Assembly (NCBI RefSeq): GCF_014200455.1
Contig: NZ_JACHBW010000005.1
Coordinates: 62,001-126,000 of the forward strand
Length of the DNA: 64,000 nt
Direction: 5' to 3'
DNA from: Paraburkholderia bannensis
GTDB lineage: Bacteria; Pseudomonadota; Gammaproteobacteria; Burkholderiales; Burkholderiaceae
The notes below the pieces were generated by a model. The model saw only the letters and a list, made by a program, of their open reading frames with translations, was not told the origin of the DNA and did not search any database. Of the stretch, positions 1 through 10,355 are shown in pieces (within the stretch, counting starts at the first letter, position 1; each line of letters begins with the position of its first letter). Made by a program: the position numbers and the translations under genes.

Positions 1-2
1 TC

Positions 3-632
3 GATGCCTTCGCAGCGAATGCCGCGCGCGAATTCGGCGCCGTGAATGCGGGCGTGATGCTGACCGGCGGCATTTTGCGCGCCTATGAAAAGGGCGTTGA
101 GCGCCTCGCCCAGCACGCAAACGTGACAACGCTCGCACGCGGTGCGGCAGCACCAGGCCGTGCGCAAAGCGCCTTGTTCAAGGTCGGCGCGCGCGAGTTG
201 CTTGCGGACGCAACGATCGGCGAGGAAGTGTTCGGCCCGAGCAGTGTGCTGGTGGAATGCGCCGACGAAGCCGAATTGCGCGCCGTGCTGCGCGGCATCG
301 AAGGCCAACTGACCATCACGCTGCATATGGAAGCCGCTGACGCCGATCTCGTGCGCACGCTCTTGCCGCTCATCGAGCGCAAGGCAGGCCGCGTGCTCGC
401 CAACGGCTTCCCGACCGGCGTGGAAGTGTGCGACGCGATGGTCCACGGCGGCCCCTTCCCGGCAACGTCCGATGTGCGCAGCACGTCGGTGGGCACGGCG
501 GCGATCGAACGCTTCCTGCGCCCGGTCTGCTACCAGAATCTGGCCGATAGCCTGCTGCCCGATGCGCTGCGCGATGGCAACCCGTTAGCTATCAAGCGGC
601 GTTTCGCAGGCAAACCTGAGAGCGTGAACTAG
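3..632 (+). CDS. alpha-ketoglutaric semialdehyde dehydrogenase, C-terminal part
   Basis: The frame is open from the left edge, so only the last 209 residues are present and the start lies outside the window. The aldehyde dehydrogenase motif GEEVFGP and the C-terminal block NGFPTGVEVCDAMVHGG are visible; the latter is typical of the KGSADH (2,5-dioxovalerate dehydrogenase) branch of the ALDH superfamily. This enzyme oxidises alpha-ketoglutaric semialdehyde to 2-oxoglutarate with NAD(P)+, the last step of the oxidative L-arabinose pathway. The following genes encode the preceding dehydratase and the first dehydrogenase, which fixes the role. The catalytic Cys lies outside the window. A KGSADH serving glucarate or hydroxyproline would look alike, but the context favours arabinose. 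Confidence 0.9.
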   Translation, partial: DAFAANAAREFGAVNAGVMLTGGILRAYEKGVERLAQHANVTTLARGAAAPGRAQSALFKVGARELLADATIGEEVFGPSSVLVECADEAELRAVLRGIEGQLTITLHMEAADADLVRTLLPLIERKAGRVLANGFPTGVEVCDAMVHGGPFPATSDVRSTSVGTAAIERFLRPVCYQNLADSLLPDALRDGNPLAIKRRFAGKPESVN

Positions 633-717
633 ACCGATAAACGGATATGTCGCCCACGAGATCCGCGTCCAACGCGGACCGGCGATACGCTGGTGCAACA
701 GCAAGGAGACAGACAGG

Positions 718-2070
718 ATGACGAATCCGCAGGTGCAGCAACCGGGCAGAAGCGAGTCGGGCGCCGAGGAAAAGCACATCGTCGGCCATATCGCGCGCCG
801 CCTCGTGCCGTTTCTCGCGCTGATCTATGTAGTGGCCTATATCGACCGCACGGTCGTGGGCTTTGCAAAGCTGCATATGAACGCGGCTGTGGGCCTGAGC
901 GACGCCGCCTACGGTCTGGGCGCGGGCCTCTTTTTCGTCGGCTACTTCCTGTGTGAAGTGCCGAGCAATCTCGCGCTCGCGCGTTTCGGCGCGCGTGTGT
1001 GGTTCGCCCGCATTCTCTTCACCTGGGGCGCCATCACGATGGCGATGGCCTTCGTCAGCGGTCCGAAGAGCTTTTATCTGTTGCGCTTTCTGCTGGGCGC
1101 GGCCGAGGCGGGCCTTTATCCCGGCATTCTCTTCTTCCTTACGCAATGGTTCCCGCTGCGCCATCGCGCTCGCGTGATTGGCCTGCTCGTGCTCGCGCAG
1201 CCCATCGCGGGCATCGTGACCGGCCCGATTGCCGGCGCGTTGCTCGAAACGCACGGGTTTTTGGGGCTCTCGAACTGGCAAGCGCTGTTTGTCGTCAGCG
1301 GCCTGCCCGCCGTGCTGCTTTGCCTGCCCACGCTGCGCCTGCTGCCTGAGTCGCCAGCGCATGCGCGCTGGCTCAAGCCTGAAGCGCGCCGCTGGATCGA
1401 GCGCGAACTCACTTCCGACCGCCGCAGCTATGCGCTCGACGCGCATCGCAATCCGTTCAGCGCGCTCAAGGACCGCCGCGTGTTGCTGCTCGCGCTGCTG
1501 TTTCTGCCGTTTCCGCTGTGCATCTACGGTTTGTCACTCTGGCTGCCTACCATTATCAAGGCGTTCGGCGTGAGCGATTCCACTGCCGGGCTGCTTTCCG
1601 CGGTGCCGTATCTGTTCGCGGTGGCGGGTCTGCTGATCGTGCCGCGTCACTCGGACAAACATCGCGAGCGCTACGGCCATATCGTCGTGGTCTCGGTGCT
1701 TGCGGCGCTCACGATGGCCGCGAGCGCGTGGGTTCACGCGCCAGTGCTGCAACTGCTGTTCATCAGCCTGACGGCGTTTTCGCTCTATTCGATTCAGGCC
1801 GTGGTCTGGGCACTGCCGGGCGAGTTCCTGACCGGCACGAGCGCGGCCGTGGGGATTGCGACGATCAACTCGCTCGCGAATCTGGGCGGCTATCTCGGCC
1901 CCTATGGCATCGGACTGATCAAGGACGCGACGGGCAGCCTCGCGGCCGGACTGTATTTTCTAGCCGCCACGCTGGTGGTCGCGGTGCTCGCGACCTTCGC
2001 CGTGCGCGCGGCGCTGCGCGCGCCGGCTCCTGGCGCTAGCGCGGACGTAAAACTCGCACGCGAATCGTGA
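718..2070 (+). CDS. MFS transporter, ACS (anion:cation symporter) family
   Basis: The protein has 450 residues and about 12 hydrophobic segments. The signature YIDRTVVGFAKLHM follows the first membrane helix and RFLLGAAEAGLYPG lies in helix 4-5, both typical of the ACS group (GudP/TtuB/ExuT relatives) that carries sugar acids and other organic anions. An AAGGAG ribosome site lies about 10 bases before the ATG. It sits between the KGSADH and L-KDA dehydratase genes, so L-arabonate or a related aldonate is a reasonable substrate; that is inferred from position. The gene starts 85 bases after the upstream stop, consistent with one operon. Confidence 0.88.
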   Translation: MTNPQVQQPGRSESGAEEKHIVGHIARRLVPFLALIYVVAYIDRTVVGFAKLHMNAAVGLSDAAYGLGAGLFFVGYFLCEVPSNLALARFGARVWFARILFTWGAITMAMAFVSGPKSFYLLRFLLGAAEAGLYPGILFFLTQWFPLRHRARVIGLLVLAQPIAGIVTGPIAGALLETHGFLGLSNWQALFVVSGLPAVLLCLPTLRLLPESPAHARWLKPEARRWIERELTSDRRSYALDAHRNPFSALKDRRVLLLALLFLPFPLCIYGLSLWLPTIIKAFGVSDSTAGLLSAVPYLFAVAGLLIVPRHSDKHRERYGHIVVVSVLAALTMAASAWVHAPVLQLLFISLTAFSLYSIQAVVWALPGEFLTGTSAAVGIATINSLANLGGYLGPYGIGLIKDATGSLAAGLYFLAATLVVAVLATFAVRAALRAPAPGASADVKLARES

Positions 2071-2101
2071 TTGACCCCTTTGAACAAGCAGGATTGAAGC
2101 T

Positions 2102-3031
2102 ATGACGACCAGCAGCACGGCCCGCTACTCGGGCATCTTTCCAGTGGTGCCGACTACCTTCACCGTAAGCGGCGAACTCGATCTGGCAAGCCAGAAGCGC
2201 GCCGTCGATTTCATGATTGACGCGGGCGTGGACGGCCTGGCCATCCTCGCCAACTTCTCCGAGCAGTTTTCGCTGTCCGACGACGAGCGCGAAATCCTCA
2301 CGCGCACCGTGCTCGAACACGTGGCGGGCCGCGTGCCGGTGATCGTCACGACCACGCATTACGGCACGAATGTGTGCGCTGCCCGCAGCAAGCGTGCGCA
2401 GGACATGGGCGCGGCGATGGTGATGGTGATGCCGCCGTATCACGGCGCGACCTTCCGCGTGCCGGAAGCGCAGATCTATGAGTTCTACGCACGCGTGTCC
2501 GATGCCATCGACATTCCGATCATGATCCAGGACGCGCCTGCGGCCGGCACGGCGCTGTCCGCGCCGTTCCTCGCGCGCATGGCCCGCGAAATCGAACAGG
2601 TGTCGTACTTCAAGATCGAAACGCCGGGCGCGGCCAACAAGCTGCGCGAACTGATCCGCCTCGCGGGCGACGCGGTCGAAGGTCCGTGGGATGGCGAAGA
2701 AGGCATCACGCTGCTGGCGGACCTTCACGCGGGTGCGACGGGCGCGATGACGGGCGGCGGTTTTCCCGACGGTATTCGCCCGATCATCGTGGCGCACCGC
2801 GAAGGCCGCGCCGACGATGCGTTCACGCTGTACCAGAAGTGGCTGCCGCTCATCAATCACGAAAACCGCCAGGCGGGCCTGCTCGCGTGCAAATCGCTGA
2901 TGAAGGAAGGCGGCGTGATCGACTGCGAACTGCCGCGCCATCCGCTGCCCGCGATGCATCCCGAGACGCGCGCAGAACTGATTGCGATTGCGCGCAAGCT
3001 CGATCCGCTGGTGCTGCGTTGGGGGAAATAA
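2102..3031 (+). CDS. L-2-keto-3-deoxyarabonate dehydratase (DHDPS/NAL family)
   Basis: The protein has 309 residues, the same length as the Azospirillum brasilense L-KDA dehydratase it resembles. It belongs to the dihydrodipicolinate synthase/N-acetylneuraminate lyase superfamily of Schiff-base TIM barrels. The lysine in VSYFKIETP (K171) is the expected Schiff-base residue and NFSEQF near residue 51 is the substrate loop. It converts L-2-keto-3-deoxyarabonate to alpha-ketoglutaric semialdehyde, the substrate of the upstream dehydrogenase. It starts 31 bases after the transporter stop. An aldolase-type activity on the same substrate cannot be excluded by eye, but the neighbouring KGSADH supports the dehydratase. 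Confidence 0.88.
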   Translation: MTTSSTARYSGIFPVVPTTFTVSGELDLASQKRAVDFMIDAGVDGLAILANFSEQFSLSDDEREILTRTVLEHVAGRVPVIVTTTHYGTNVCAARSKRAQDMGAAMVMVMPPYHGATFRVPEAQIYEFYARVSDAIDIPIMIQDAPAAGTALSAPFLARMAREIEQVSYFKIETPGAANKLRELIRLAGDAVEGPWDGEEGITLLADLHAGATGAMTGGGFPDGIRPIIVAHREGRADDAFTLYQKWLPLINHENRQAGLLACKSLMKEGGVIDCELPRHPLPAMHPETRAELIAIARKLDPLVLRWGK

Positions 3032-3052
3032 ATCATTCGATATCCAGAATAA

Positions 3053-4027
<975 letters not shown>

Positions 4028-4081
4028 CCGTTCGGATCACGTAACAAATAAACGCAGCACCACACCCAAGGAGACAGGAGC

Positions 4082-5086
4082 ATGACCAGCAACATCCGCC
4101 GCTTTACCCTTCGCGCCGTGTTCGCGGCCCTGTGCGTCGCGCCGCTCGGCATGAATATCGCGGCGCACGCCGATTCGCCCACCAAGATCGGCTTTCTCGT
4201 GAAGATGCCGGAACAGGCCTGGTTCATCAACGAACAGAAGGCCGCTACGGCGCTGGGCCAGAAGGAGAACTTCTCGGTCGTCAATATCGGCACGCCGGAT
4301 GGCGAGAAGGTGCTGGCCGCGATCGATAACCTCGGTGCGCAAGGCGCGCAGGGCTTCGTGATCTGCGCACCGGACGTGCGCCTTGGACCGGCGATCCAGG
4401 CGCGCGCCAAGCGCTACAACATGAAGTTCGTGACGGTGGACGATCAACTGGTGGATTCGTCGGGCAAGCCGCTGGCGAGCGTGCCGCATCTGGGCATGTC
4501 GGCGTTCAAGATCGGCAATCAGGTGGGCACCGCCATCGCCGAGGAAATGAAGCGTCGCGGCTGGAAGCCGGAAGAAGTGGGCGCGCTGCGCATCACCGAC
4601 TACGAACTGCCCACGGCAAAACTGCGTACCGATGGCGCGACGCAATCGCTGATAGCAGGCGGCTTCAAGAAGGAAAACATCTTCGACGCGCCGCAAAAGA
4701 CCACCGATGACGAAGGCGGTTTCAACGCGGCTTCGCCCGTGCTCGCGCAGCATCCGAACATCAAAAAGTGGGTGATCTTCGCGCTCAACGAAGAAAGCGT
4801 GCTGGGCGCCGTGCGTGCGACGGAACAGCTGCATCTGCCGGCCTCGGACGTGATCGGCGTGGGCATCAACGGCGCGGGCGAAGCCTTCGCCGAGTTCCAG
4901 AAGAAGCAGCCCACCGGCTTCTACGGCACGATCGCCGTGAGTTCGACCAATCACGGCAAGGACAGCGCCGAAAACCTCGTCGAGTGGATCCGCAACGGCA
5001 AGCAGCCGCCCGCCGATACGCAGACCACCGGCAAGCTGATGACGCGCGACAACTGGACGGCCGTGCGTAGCGAGCTGGGTATTTAA
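4082..5086 (+). CDS. araF: L-arabinose ABC transporter, periplasmic binding protein AraF
   Basis: The protein has 334 residues, against 329 in E. coli AraF. A Sec signal peptide ends at AAHA-D near residue 30. The mature start KIGFLVKMPEQAWF and the segments GFVICAPDVRLGPAI, VTVDDQL and GVGINGAGEAFAEF match AraF block by block. It binds L-arabinose in the periplasm and delivers it to AraGH encoded just downstream. An AAGGAG site precedes the ATG. The preceding 54-base gap has no obvious hairpin, so it is probably co-transcribed with the catabolic genes. Confidence 0.94.
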   Translation: MTSNIRRFTLRAVFAALCVAPLGMNIAAHADSPTKIGFLVKMPEQAWFINEQKAATALGQKENFSVVNIGTPDGEKVLAAIDNLGAQGAQGFVICAPDVRLGPAIQARAKRYNMKFVTVDDQLVDSSGKPLASVPHLGMSAFKIGNQVGTAIAEEMKRRGWKPEEVGALRITDYELPTAKLRTDGATQSLIAGGFKKENIFDAPQKTTDDEGGFNAASPVLAQHPNIKKWVIFALNEESVLGAVRATEQLHLPASDVIGVGINGAGEAFAEFQKKQPTGFYGTIAVSSTNHGKDSAENLVEWIRNGKQPPADTQTTGKLMTRDNWTAVRSELGI

Positions 5087-5121
5087 GGTCGTTTTGACGC
5101 GTGTTTAAGGGCAGGGATGCA

Positions 5122-6678
5122 ATGACTGAAACCATGACATATGCCGATGCGGCGAGCGCGAGCGAAGCAGTTCTAAAGGCTCAACAGGGGAGCCGCGCGT
5201 ATCTGGAACTCGACGGCATCACCGTGAGTTTTCCGGGCGTGAAGGCGCTCGACCGCGTCTCGCTGGAAGTGCGCGCGGGCGAGGTGCACGGCCTGATGGG
5301 CGAGAACGGCGCGGGCAAATCCACGCTGCTCAAGGTGCTCTCGGGCGTGAACCAGGCGCAGGAAGGCTCGCTCAAGCTGGGCGGCGTGGAGCAGCGCTTC
5401 ACGACCACCAAAGCGGCGCTCGACGCGGGCATCGCGATCATTTATCAGGAGTTGCATCTCGTTCCCGAACTGACGGTGGCCGATAACCTGATGCTCGGGC
5501 AATTGCCCAATCGCCTGGGCGTGCTGGACGAGCGCACACTCGTTCAGCGCGCGATGGACGAACTCAAGCGCCTGGGCGAGCGCATCGATCCGCGTACGCC
5601 GGTGAAGAATCTTTCCATCGGCCAGCGCCAGATGATCGAGATCGGCAAGGCGTTGATGCGCGACGCGCGCGTGATCGCGTTTGATGAGCCGACCAGTTCG
5701 CTTTCGGCGCGCGAAACGGAGAACCTGTTTCGCATCATCAATGCGCTGCGTGCCGATGGCCGCGCGATCATCTACGTCACGCACCGCATGGACGAGGTCT
5801 ACGAGTTGTGCGGCCGCGTGACCGTGTTCCGCGACGGCAAGCGCATCGAGACCTTCGAATCGGTCGCCGATCTCGACCGCAATCGCCTGATCGCGGCGAT
5901 GGTGGGCCGCTCGATCGAGGACGTCTACGGCTATCGCTCACGCCCGGCCGGCGACGTGCTGCTCGAAGCGAAGGGACTGCTTGGGCCGGGTCTGGCCGAA
6001 CCTGTTTCGTTCACGGCGCGGCGTGGCGAGATCGTCGGCTTCTTCGGGCTGGTGGGCGCGGGCCGCTCCGAGTTGATGAAGCTGATTTACGGCGCGACGC
6101 GTGCGAGCGCGGGCCATGTCGAGCTGAACGGCAAGCGCGTGAATTTCGCCAGTCCGCGCGACGCCGTGCGCGCAGGCATCGCGCTGTGCCCTGAGGACCG
6201 CAAGCAGGAAGGCATCGTCGCGATCGCTTCGGTGGCGGACAACCTCAACATCAGCGCGCGGCGTCATTTCAGTCCCGCGCGCTTTCTGCTCGATGCGAAA
6301 CGCGAGCGCGATCTGACCGACGACTACATCAAGAAGCTCGCGATCAAGACGCGCAACGGCGACACCGCCATCGGCACGCTCTCGGGCGGCAACCAGCAGA
6401 AGGTGATTTTGTCGCGGTGGCTGGCCGAACGCATCGAAGTGTTCCTGATGGACGAACCCACGCGCGGCATCGACGTGGGCGCGCGCGCCGAAATCTACAA
6501 CCTGCTCTACGAGTTGGCCGAAGCGGGCCGCACCGTGATCATGGTGTCGAGCGATCTGGCCGAAGTGATCGGCGTGGCCGACCGCATCATCGTGATGCGC
6601 GAAGGGCGCATCGCGGGCAGCGTGCCGAAAGCCGAAGCCTCGCCCGACGAACTGATCAAGCTGGCGCTGCCGCGATAA
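5122..6678 (+). CDS. araG: L-arabinose ABC transporter, ATPase AraG
   Basis: The protein has 518 residues from the ATG at 5122, which follows a GCAGGG site; a GTG at 5101 is also in frame. It carries two fused nucleotide-binding domains, as in all CUT2 sugar importers. The first has Walker [10 protein letters not shown] and signature LSIGQRQM. The second has a degenerate P-loop ([10 protein letters not shown]), signature LSGGNQQKV and Walker [15 protein letters not shown]. It powers arabinose import with the AraH permease downstream. The start lies 35 bases after araF. Confidence 0.94.
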   Translation: MTETMTYADAASASEAVLKAQQGSRAYLELDGITVSFPGVKALDRVSLEVRAGEVHGLMGENGAGKSTLLKVLSGVNQAQEGSLKLGGVEQRFTTTKAALDAGIAIIYQELHLVPELTVADNLMLGQLPNRLGVLDERTLVQRAMDELKRLGERIDPRTPVKNLSIGQRQMIEIGKALMRDARVIAFDEPTSSLSARETENLFRIINALRADGRAIIYVTHRMDEVYELCGRVTVFRDGKRIETFESVADLDRNRLIAAMVGRSIEDVYGYRSRPAGDVLLEAKGLLGPGLAEPVSFTARRGEIVGFFGLVGAGRSELMKLIYGATRASAGHVELNGKRVNFASPRDAVRAGIALCPEDRKQEGIVAIASVADNLNISARRHFSPARFLLDAKRERDLTDDYIKKLAIKTRNGDTAIGTLSGGNQQKVILSRWLAERIEVFLMDEPTRGIDVGARAEIYNLLYELAEAGRTVIMVSSDLAEVIGVADRIIVMREGRIAGSVPKAEASPDELIKLALPR

Positions 6679-6731
6679 GACGCTTTCAGCCACGCCAGGC
6701 CGCAGTAACCGTAACCGAAACGAAACCACAG

Positions 6732-7742
6732 ATGAGTCAAGCCATGCAGCCACAGGGCACGCCTACCGTCAACGAAGCCGCCGCGCCGATCACGCCCTCG
6801 CGGGCGCGCGCGTGGGACATGATCAACAAATCGGGCATCGTGGTGGTGTTCGTGGTGCTGTTCGCGGTGCTTAGCGCAACGGTGCCCGACTTCCTCACGA
6901 CCCGCAATATTCAGGGCCTTTTGCTCTCCGTCACGCTGATCGGCTCGATTGCCGTGACCATGATGTTCGTGCTCGCGCTGGGCGAGGTCGATCTCTCCGT
7001 GGCGTCGATCGTCGCGTTTTCGGGCGTGGTGGCCTCGACCGTCATCACGCAGTCGCATAGCGTGATGCTCGGCATCGCCGCGGGCATTCTCGCGGGCGGC
7101 GCGGTCGGGCTCGTCAACGGCGTGCTGATCGCGCGCTTCAAGATCAACTCGCTGATCGCCACGCTCGCGATGATGGAAGCGGTGCGCGGCCTCGCCTTCC
7201 TCACCTCGAACGGCGACGCCGTGATGATCTCGGAAGAGCGCTTCTTCGATCTGGGCGGCGGCTCGTTCCTGGGCATCTCGTTCCCGATCTGGAGCAACAT
7301 CATCGGCTTCGTGGTGTTCGGCTTTCTGCTCAAGAAAACCGTGTTCGGCAAGAACGTGCTGGCGGTGGGCGGCAATGGCGAGGCCGCGCGTCTCGCGGGT
7401 CTGCCGGTCACGCGCATCAAGATCACCGTGTTCGTGCTGCAAGGGCTGGTGACAGGCTTCGCGGGCGTGATGCTGGCCTCGCGCATGAGCCTGGGCGATC
7501 CGAAGACCTCGGTGGGCCTGGAGCTGGGTGTGATCTCGGCCTGCGTGCTGGGCGGCGTGTCGCTCACGGGCGGCGTGGCGACGATCTCCGGCGTGCTGGT
7601 GGGCGTGCTCATCATGGGCGCGGTGCAGGACGCCATGAGCCTCATGAACGTGCCGACGTTCTATCAATACCTGATTCGCGGCGGCATTCTGCTGCTGGCC
7701 GTGCTGTTCGACCAGTTTCGCCGCAGCAAGCGTGCAGTGTGA
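6732..7742 (+). CDS. araH: L-arabinose ABC transporter, permease AraH
   Basis: The ATG at 6732 gives 336 residues, against 328 in E. coli AraH. The same frame is open much further upstream, but that part lies inside araG and is not coding. The first membrane helix starts near residue 34 (GIVVVFVVLFAVLSAT). The CUT2 permease signatures LALGEVDLSVASIVAFSG and CVLGGVSLTGGVATISG are clear, with about ten membrane segments in all. It is the channel subunit for AraF/AraG. The ribosome site is weak, so translation may be coupled to araG 53 bases upstream. Confidence 0.93.
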   Translation: MSQAMQPQGTPTVNEAAAPITPSRARAWDMINKSGIVVVFVVLFAVLSATVPDFLTTRNIQGLLLSVTLIGSIAVTMMFVLALGEVDLSVASIVAFSGVVASTVITQSHSVMLGIAAGILAGGAVGLVNGVLIARFKINSLIATLAMMEAVRGLAFLTSNGDAVMISEERFFDLGGGSFLGISFPIWSNIIGFVVFGFLLKKTVFGKNVLAVGGNGEAARLAGLPVTRIKITVFVLQGLVTGFAGVMLASRMSLGDPKTSVGLELGVISACVLGGVSLTGGVATISGVLVGVLIMGAVQDAMSLMNVPTFYQYLIRGGILLLAVLFDQFRRSKRAV

Positions 7743-7845
7743 CGGTTTTCTTTTCTTTGGACGTCGAAGTTTGTTCGGTCGGCATCGGCTTGAGCCCTTA
7801 CAGGTTTTGACCTGAGGCAAAGGTCGGCCAGACCGGACCTGGGAG

Positions 7846-7866
7846 TTCGCGGAGCGCGCTTTTTTG
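7846..7866 (+). terminator. possible weak terminator after araH
   Basis: A short CGCG-GAG-CGCG hairpin is followed directly by a run of six T, about 105 bases after the araH stop. The stem has only four pairs, so attenuation or incomplete termination is as likely as full termination. Confidence 0.3.
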
Positions 7867-7915
7867 AGTTGAGGGCTTGATTACCATCGGGCACTCGACC
7901 CTCCCGGACTCCATC

Positions 7916-8764
7916 ATGCGTGACAGTCAACTGCTGGCCCTGCACGAGGTCACACTCTGCGCGGCCGATACGATCAACCCTGCGCTGGCGGCCCGCGCAC
8001 TCGACCTTTGCATCGCGCAATGCGCATTCAACGACGCCGTGCTGTTCACGCACGAGGACGTGCCCACCCGCGCGCGGATCGAGAAGATCGATCCGCTGCG
8101 CTCGCGCGAGGCCTATTCGGCGTTCATGCTCAAGGAGCTTGGCCAATACATCCGGACGCCATGGGTGCTGGTCGCGCAATGGGACGGTTACGTGCTGGAC
8201 GCTTCGCGCTGGAGCGAGACGTTCTACGAGTACGACTATATCGGCGCGCATTGGCCACATCGGCCGCCCGGCATGGATATCGGCAATGGCGGCTTTTCGC
8301 TGCGTTCGGCGCGCCTGTTGCGCGCACTGGCCGAAGCGCGCTTCGTCGTCATGCCCGATACCGTGGAGGACGAAGCCATCCGCCAGCAATGGCGGCCGGT
8401 GCTGGAGCGCGAGTACGGCATTCGCTTTGCGCCGCGCGAAGTGGCGGCGCAATTCTCTTACGAGGCTTTTCCAGGCATGCAGCCGAGCTTCGGCTTTCAC
8501 GCCGTGTTCAACATGTGGCGTCACGTGGACGACAGCGAAATGATGGCGATCATTCGCGATATCGACGTGCGCACCTTCGCCTCGCGCGAAACGCTGTACC
8601 TGCTCATCGCCTATTGCAACGCCAGAAAATTCGCCTGTGTGAAAGCGATGTACGCGCGCTATCGCAGCCTGTGGAGCGCGCAGGAGATCGTCGAAGCGCT
8701 GATACGCGCCGGTGTGGGCGAAGCGCACGCGCGGCAATACGTGCACATGTGCGAAGCCGCGTGA
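7916..8764 (+). CDS. DUF5672-family protein
   Basis: The protein has 282 residues from the ATG at 7916; an in-frame TTG at 7877 would add 13. The central block has VLVAQWDGYVLDASRW, then YDYIGAHWPHRP and GNGGFSLRSARLL. That layout is typical of DUF5672, a family with a glycosyltransferase-like fold whose members often lie near surface polysaccharide genes. No signal peptide or membrane segment is seen. It follows araH in the same direction but has no evident link to arabinose use. Its stop is only 5 bases from the convergent regulator gene. The family is recognised with fair confidence; the reaction is unknown. Confidence 0.8.
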   Translation: MRDSQLLALHEVTLCAADTINPALAARALDLCIAQCAFNDAVLFTHEDVPTRARIEKIDPLRSREAYSAFMLKELGQYIRTPWVLVAQWDGYVLDASRWSETFYEYDYIGAHWPHRPPGMDIGNGGFSLRSARLLRALAEARFVVMPDTVEDEAIRQQWRPVLEREYGIRFAPREVAAQFSYEAFPGMQPSFGFHAVFNMWRHVDDSEMMAIIRDIDVRTFASRETLYLLIAYCNARKFACVKAMYARYRSLWSAQEIVEALIRAGVGEAHARQYVHMCEAA

Positions 8765-8769
8765 AGCGC

Positions 8770-9495
8770 TCAGTTGTCCAGCGCCGCGCCGCCCAGAATC
8801 GACTTCGCATCGGCGCGCGCATTGTCGAGTTGCACCAGGCTCGCCTGCCTTGCCGCCAGTGCATCGCCATGTTCGATCGCCGTGAGGATCGCCTTGTGGC
8901 GCGGCAGCGAAAGCGCGTGCGTGTTGGGATGGCGGCTGGTGAGCTTGATCGACTCGCCCAGCGCCAGCGACAGCATATTGCCGATGTAGCCGAGCATGTC
9001 GTTATGCGTGGCCGCCATGATCGCGCGGTGGAACTCCAGATCGGGTTCGAGCAGATCATCGGCGGTTGGGGCGCTTTCCATGCGCGCGTAGGCGGCGGCG
9101 ATGCGCGCGCGGTCTTCGTCGGTGGCGGAAATCGCGGCAAGCGCGGCGGCTGCCGGCTCGATGATCTGGCGCACCGTCATGAGCGAGCGGAAGAATTCGC
9201 CTTCGGGCAGGCTGTTGACGGTCCAGAACAGCACGTCGGGGTCGAGCATGTGCCATTCGTCGCGCGGGCGCACCACGCTGCCCACGCGCGGCTTCGACAC
9301 CACGAGGCCCTTGGCCACCAGCACGCGCGTTGCCTCGCGCAGCACCGGGCGGCTCACGCCGTAGGTCTCGCACAGGCTGGGTTCGGGCGGCAGGCGCTGG
9401 CCCGGCGGCAGTGTGCCGCCGACGATCTGCATGCCGAGCTCCTGCACGATGCGCGCGTGCATGCTCTTGCGTTTCTCTAGATTGCGGTAATCCAT
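8770..9495 (-). CDS. GntR-family regulator, FadR/FCD subfamily
   Basis: The protein has 241 residues. The N-terminal winged helix-turn-helix spans about residues 13-80 (LPPEPSLCETYGVSRPVLREATRVL). The C-terminal all-helical FCD ligand domain has the metal-binding layout DLEFHRAIMAATHN near residue 155 and a later H in LPRHKAIL. It is the last gene of the minus-strand operon encoding a sugar ABC importer and starts 50 bases after the ATPase gene. It most likely represses that operon and perhaps the adjacent furanose and arabonate genes. FadR-type operators (TNGTNNNACNA) resemble the palindromes seen at 12771 and near 17.8 kb. Confidence 0.9.
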   Translation of the reverse strand: MDYRNLEKRKSMHARIVQELGMQIVGGTLPPGQRLPPEPSLCETYGVSRPVLREATRVLVAKGLVVSKPRVGSVVRPRDEWHMLDPDVLFWTVNSLPEGEFFRSLMTVRQIIEPAAAALAAISATDEDRARIAAAYARMESAPTADDLLEPDLEFHRAIMAATHNDMLGYIGNMLSLALGESIKLTSRHPNTHALSLPRHKAILTAIEHGDALAARQASLVQLDNARADAKSILGGAALDN

Positions 9496-9545
9496 AGATG
9501 ATCCGACCGGGCTTGCCGGTCAGGCGTGCCCCCTTGATTTGACGA

Positions 9546-10355
9546 TTACGCGCTGGTGGCGCGCATCGCCCGGTATTCTCGCCGCACGATGTCCATGAGC
9601 TCCGCCACTGAAGTGAGCGCGCTCTTTTGTTCATACGTCACGCGGCCCCGCTGCATCAACATGATGCGATCCGCGATATCGAGCGTCTGCGCATAGTTGT
9701 GCATGATCATGATAATGGATAGCCCGCCTTTTTCCTTAAGACGCATGACGAGGTCGATAATCAGCCCGGCTTCGCGCGCGCCCATGGCCGCGAGCGGTTC
9801 GTCGAGCAGCAGGATTTTCGCGTTCGAATGCACCGCGCGCGCCACCGCGATGGCCTGGCGCTGACCGCCCGAAAGCCGCTCCACCGGCAGATCCACGGAA
9901 GGCACATGCACGCCGATATCGTCCAGACATTGCGCCGCGCGCTCGCGCATCTGCTTGTGATCGAGCAGCTTGAACGGACCGCGCCGCACGATCTCGCGAT
10001 TCAAGAACATGTTGTGATAAATCGACAGCGAATTTGCCAGCGCGAGATCCTGATAAACGCATTCGATGCCTAGCGAGCGCGCGTGATCGACGGAGCGTAG
10101 CAGCGTTTGCTGGCCGTCGATATAGAGGATGCCGTCGGTTTGCTGATGAAAGCCCGTGAGGATTTTCACGAGGGTGGATTTGCCGGCGCCGTTATCGCCC
10201 AGAATGCCGAGAATTTCCCCTTTGCCGAGTGTGAGCGAGACGCCGTCGAGCGCCGTCACCGCGCCGAAGCGCTTGACGAGCTTTTCGCCGCGCAGCGCGA
10301 GCGGCGCTTCGGGGCTGGCGTTCGCCGGGGGCGAGAAAGCCTGCGATTCGTCCAT
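9546..10355 (-). CDS. sugar ABC transporter, single-domain ATPase
   Basis: The protein has 269 residues and only one nucleotide-binding domain: Walker A GDNGAGKST near residue 55, Q-loop, signature LSGGQRQAIAVARAV and Walker B ILLLDEPLAAMG. It therefore works as a homodimer, unlike the fused AraG and YtfR in this window. Its ATG overlaps the stop of the permease gene by one base (TGATG), which indicates translational coupling. It energises uptake through the neighbouring permease and binding protein. The substrate is not evident from the sequence; the group is that of frcA-like ribose/fructose/xylose-type importers. Confidence 0.9.
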   Translation of the reverse strand: MDESQAFSPPANASPEAPLALRGEKLVKRFGAVTALDGVSLTLGKGEILGILGDNGAGKSTLVKILTGFHQQTDGILYIDGQQTLLRSVDHARSLGIECVYQDLALANSLSIYHNMFLNREIVRRGPFKLLDHKQMRERAAQCLDDIGVHVPSVDLPVERLSGGQRQAIAVARAVHSNAKILLLDEPLAAMGAREAGLIIDLVMRLKEKGGLSIIMIMHNYAQTLDIADRIMLMQRGRVTYEQKSALTSVAELMDIVRREYRAMRATSA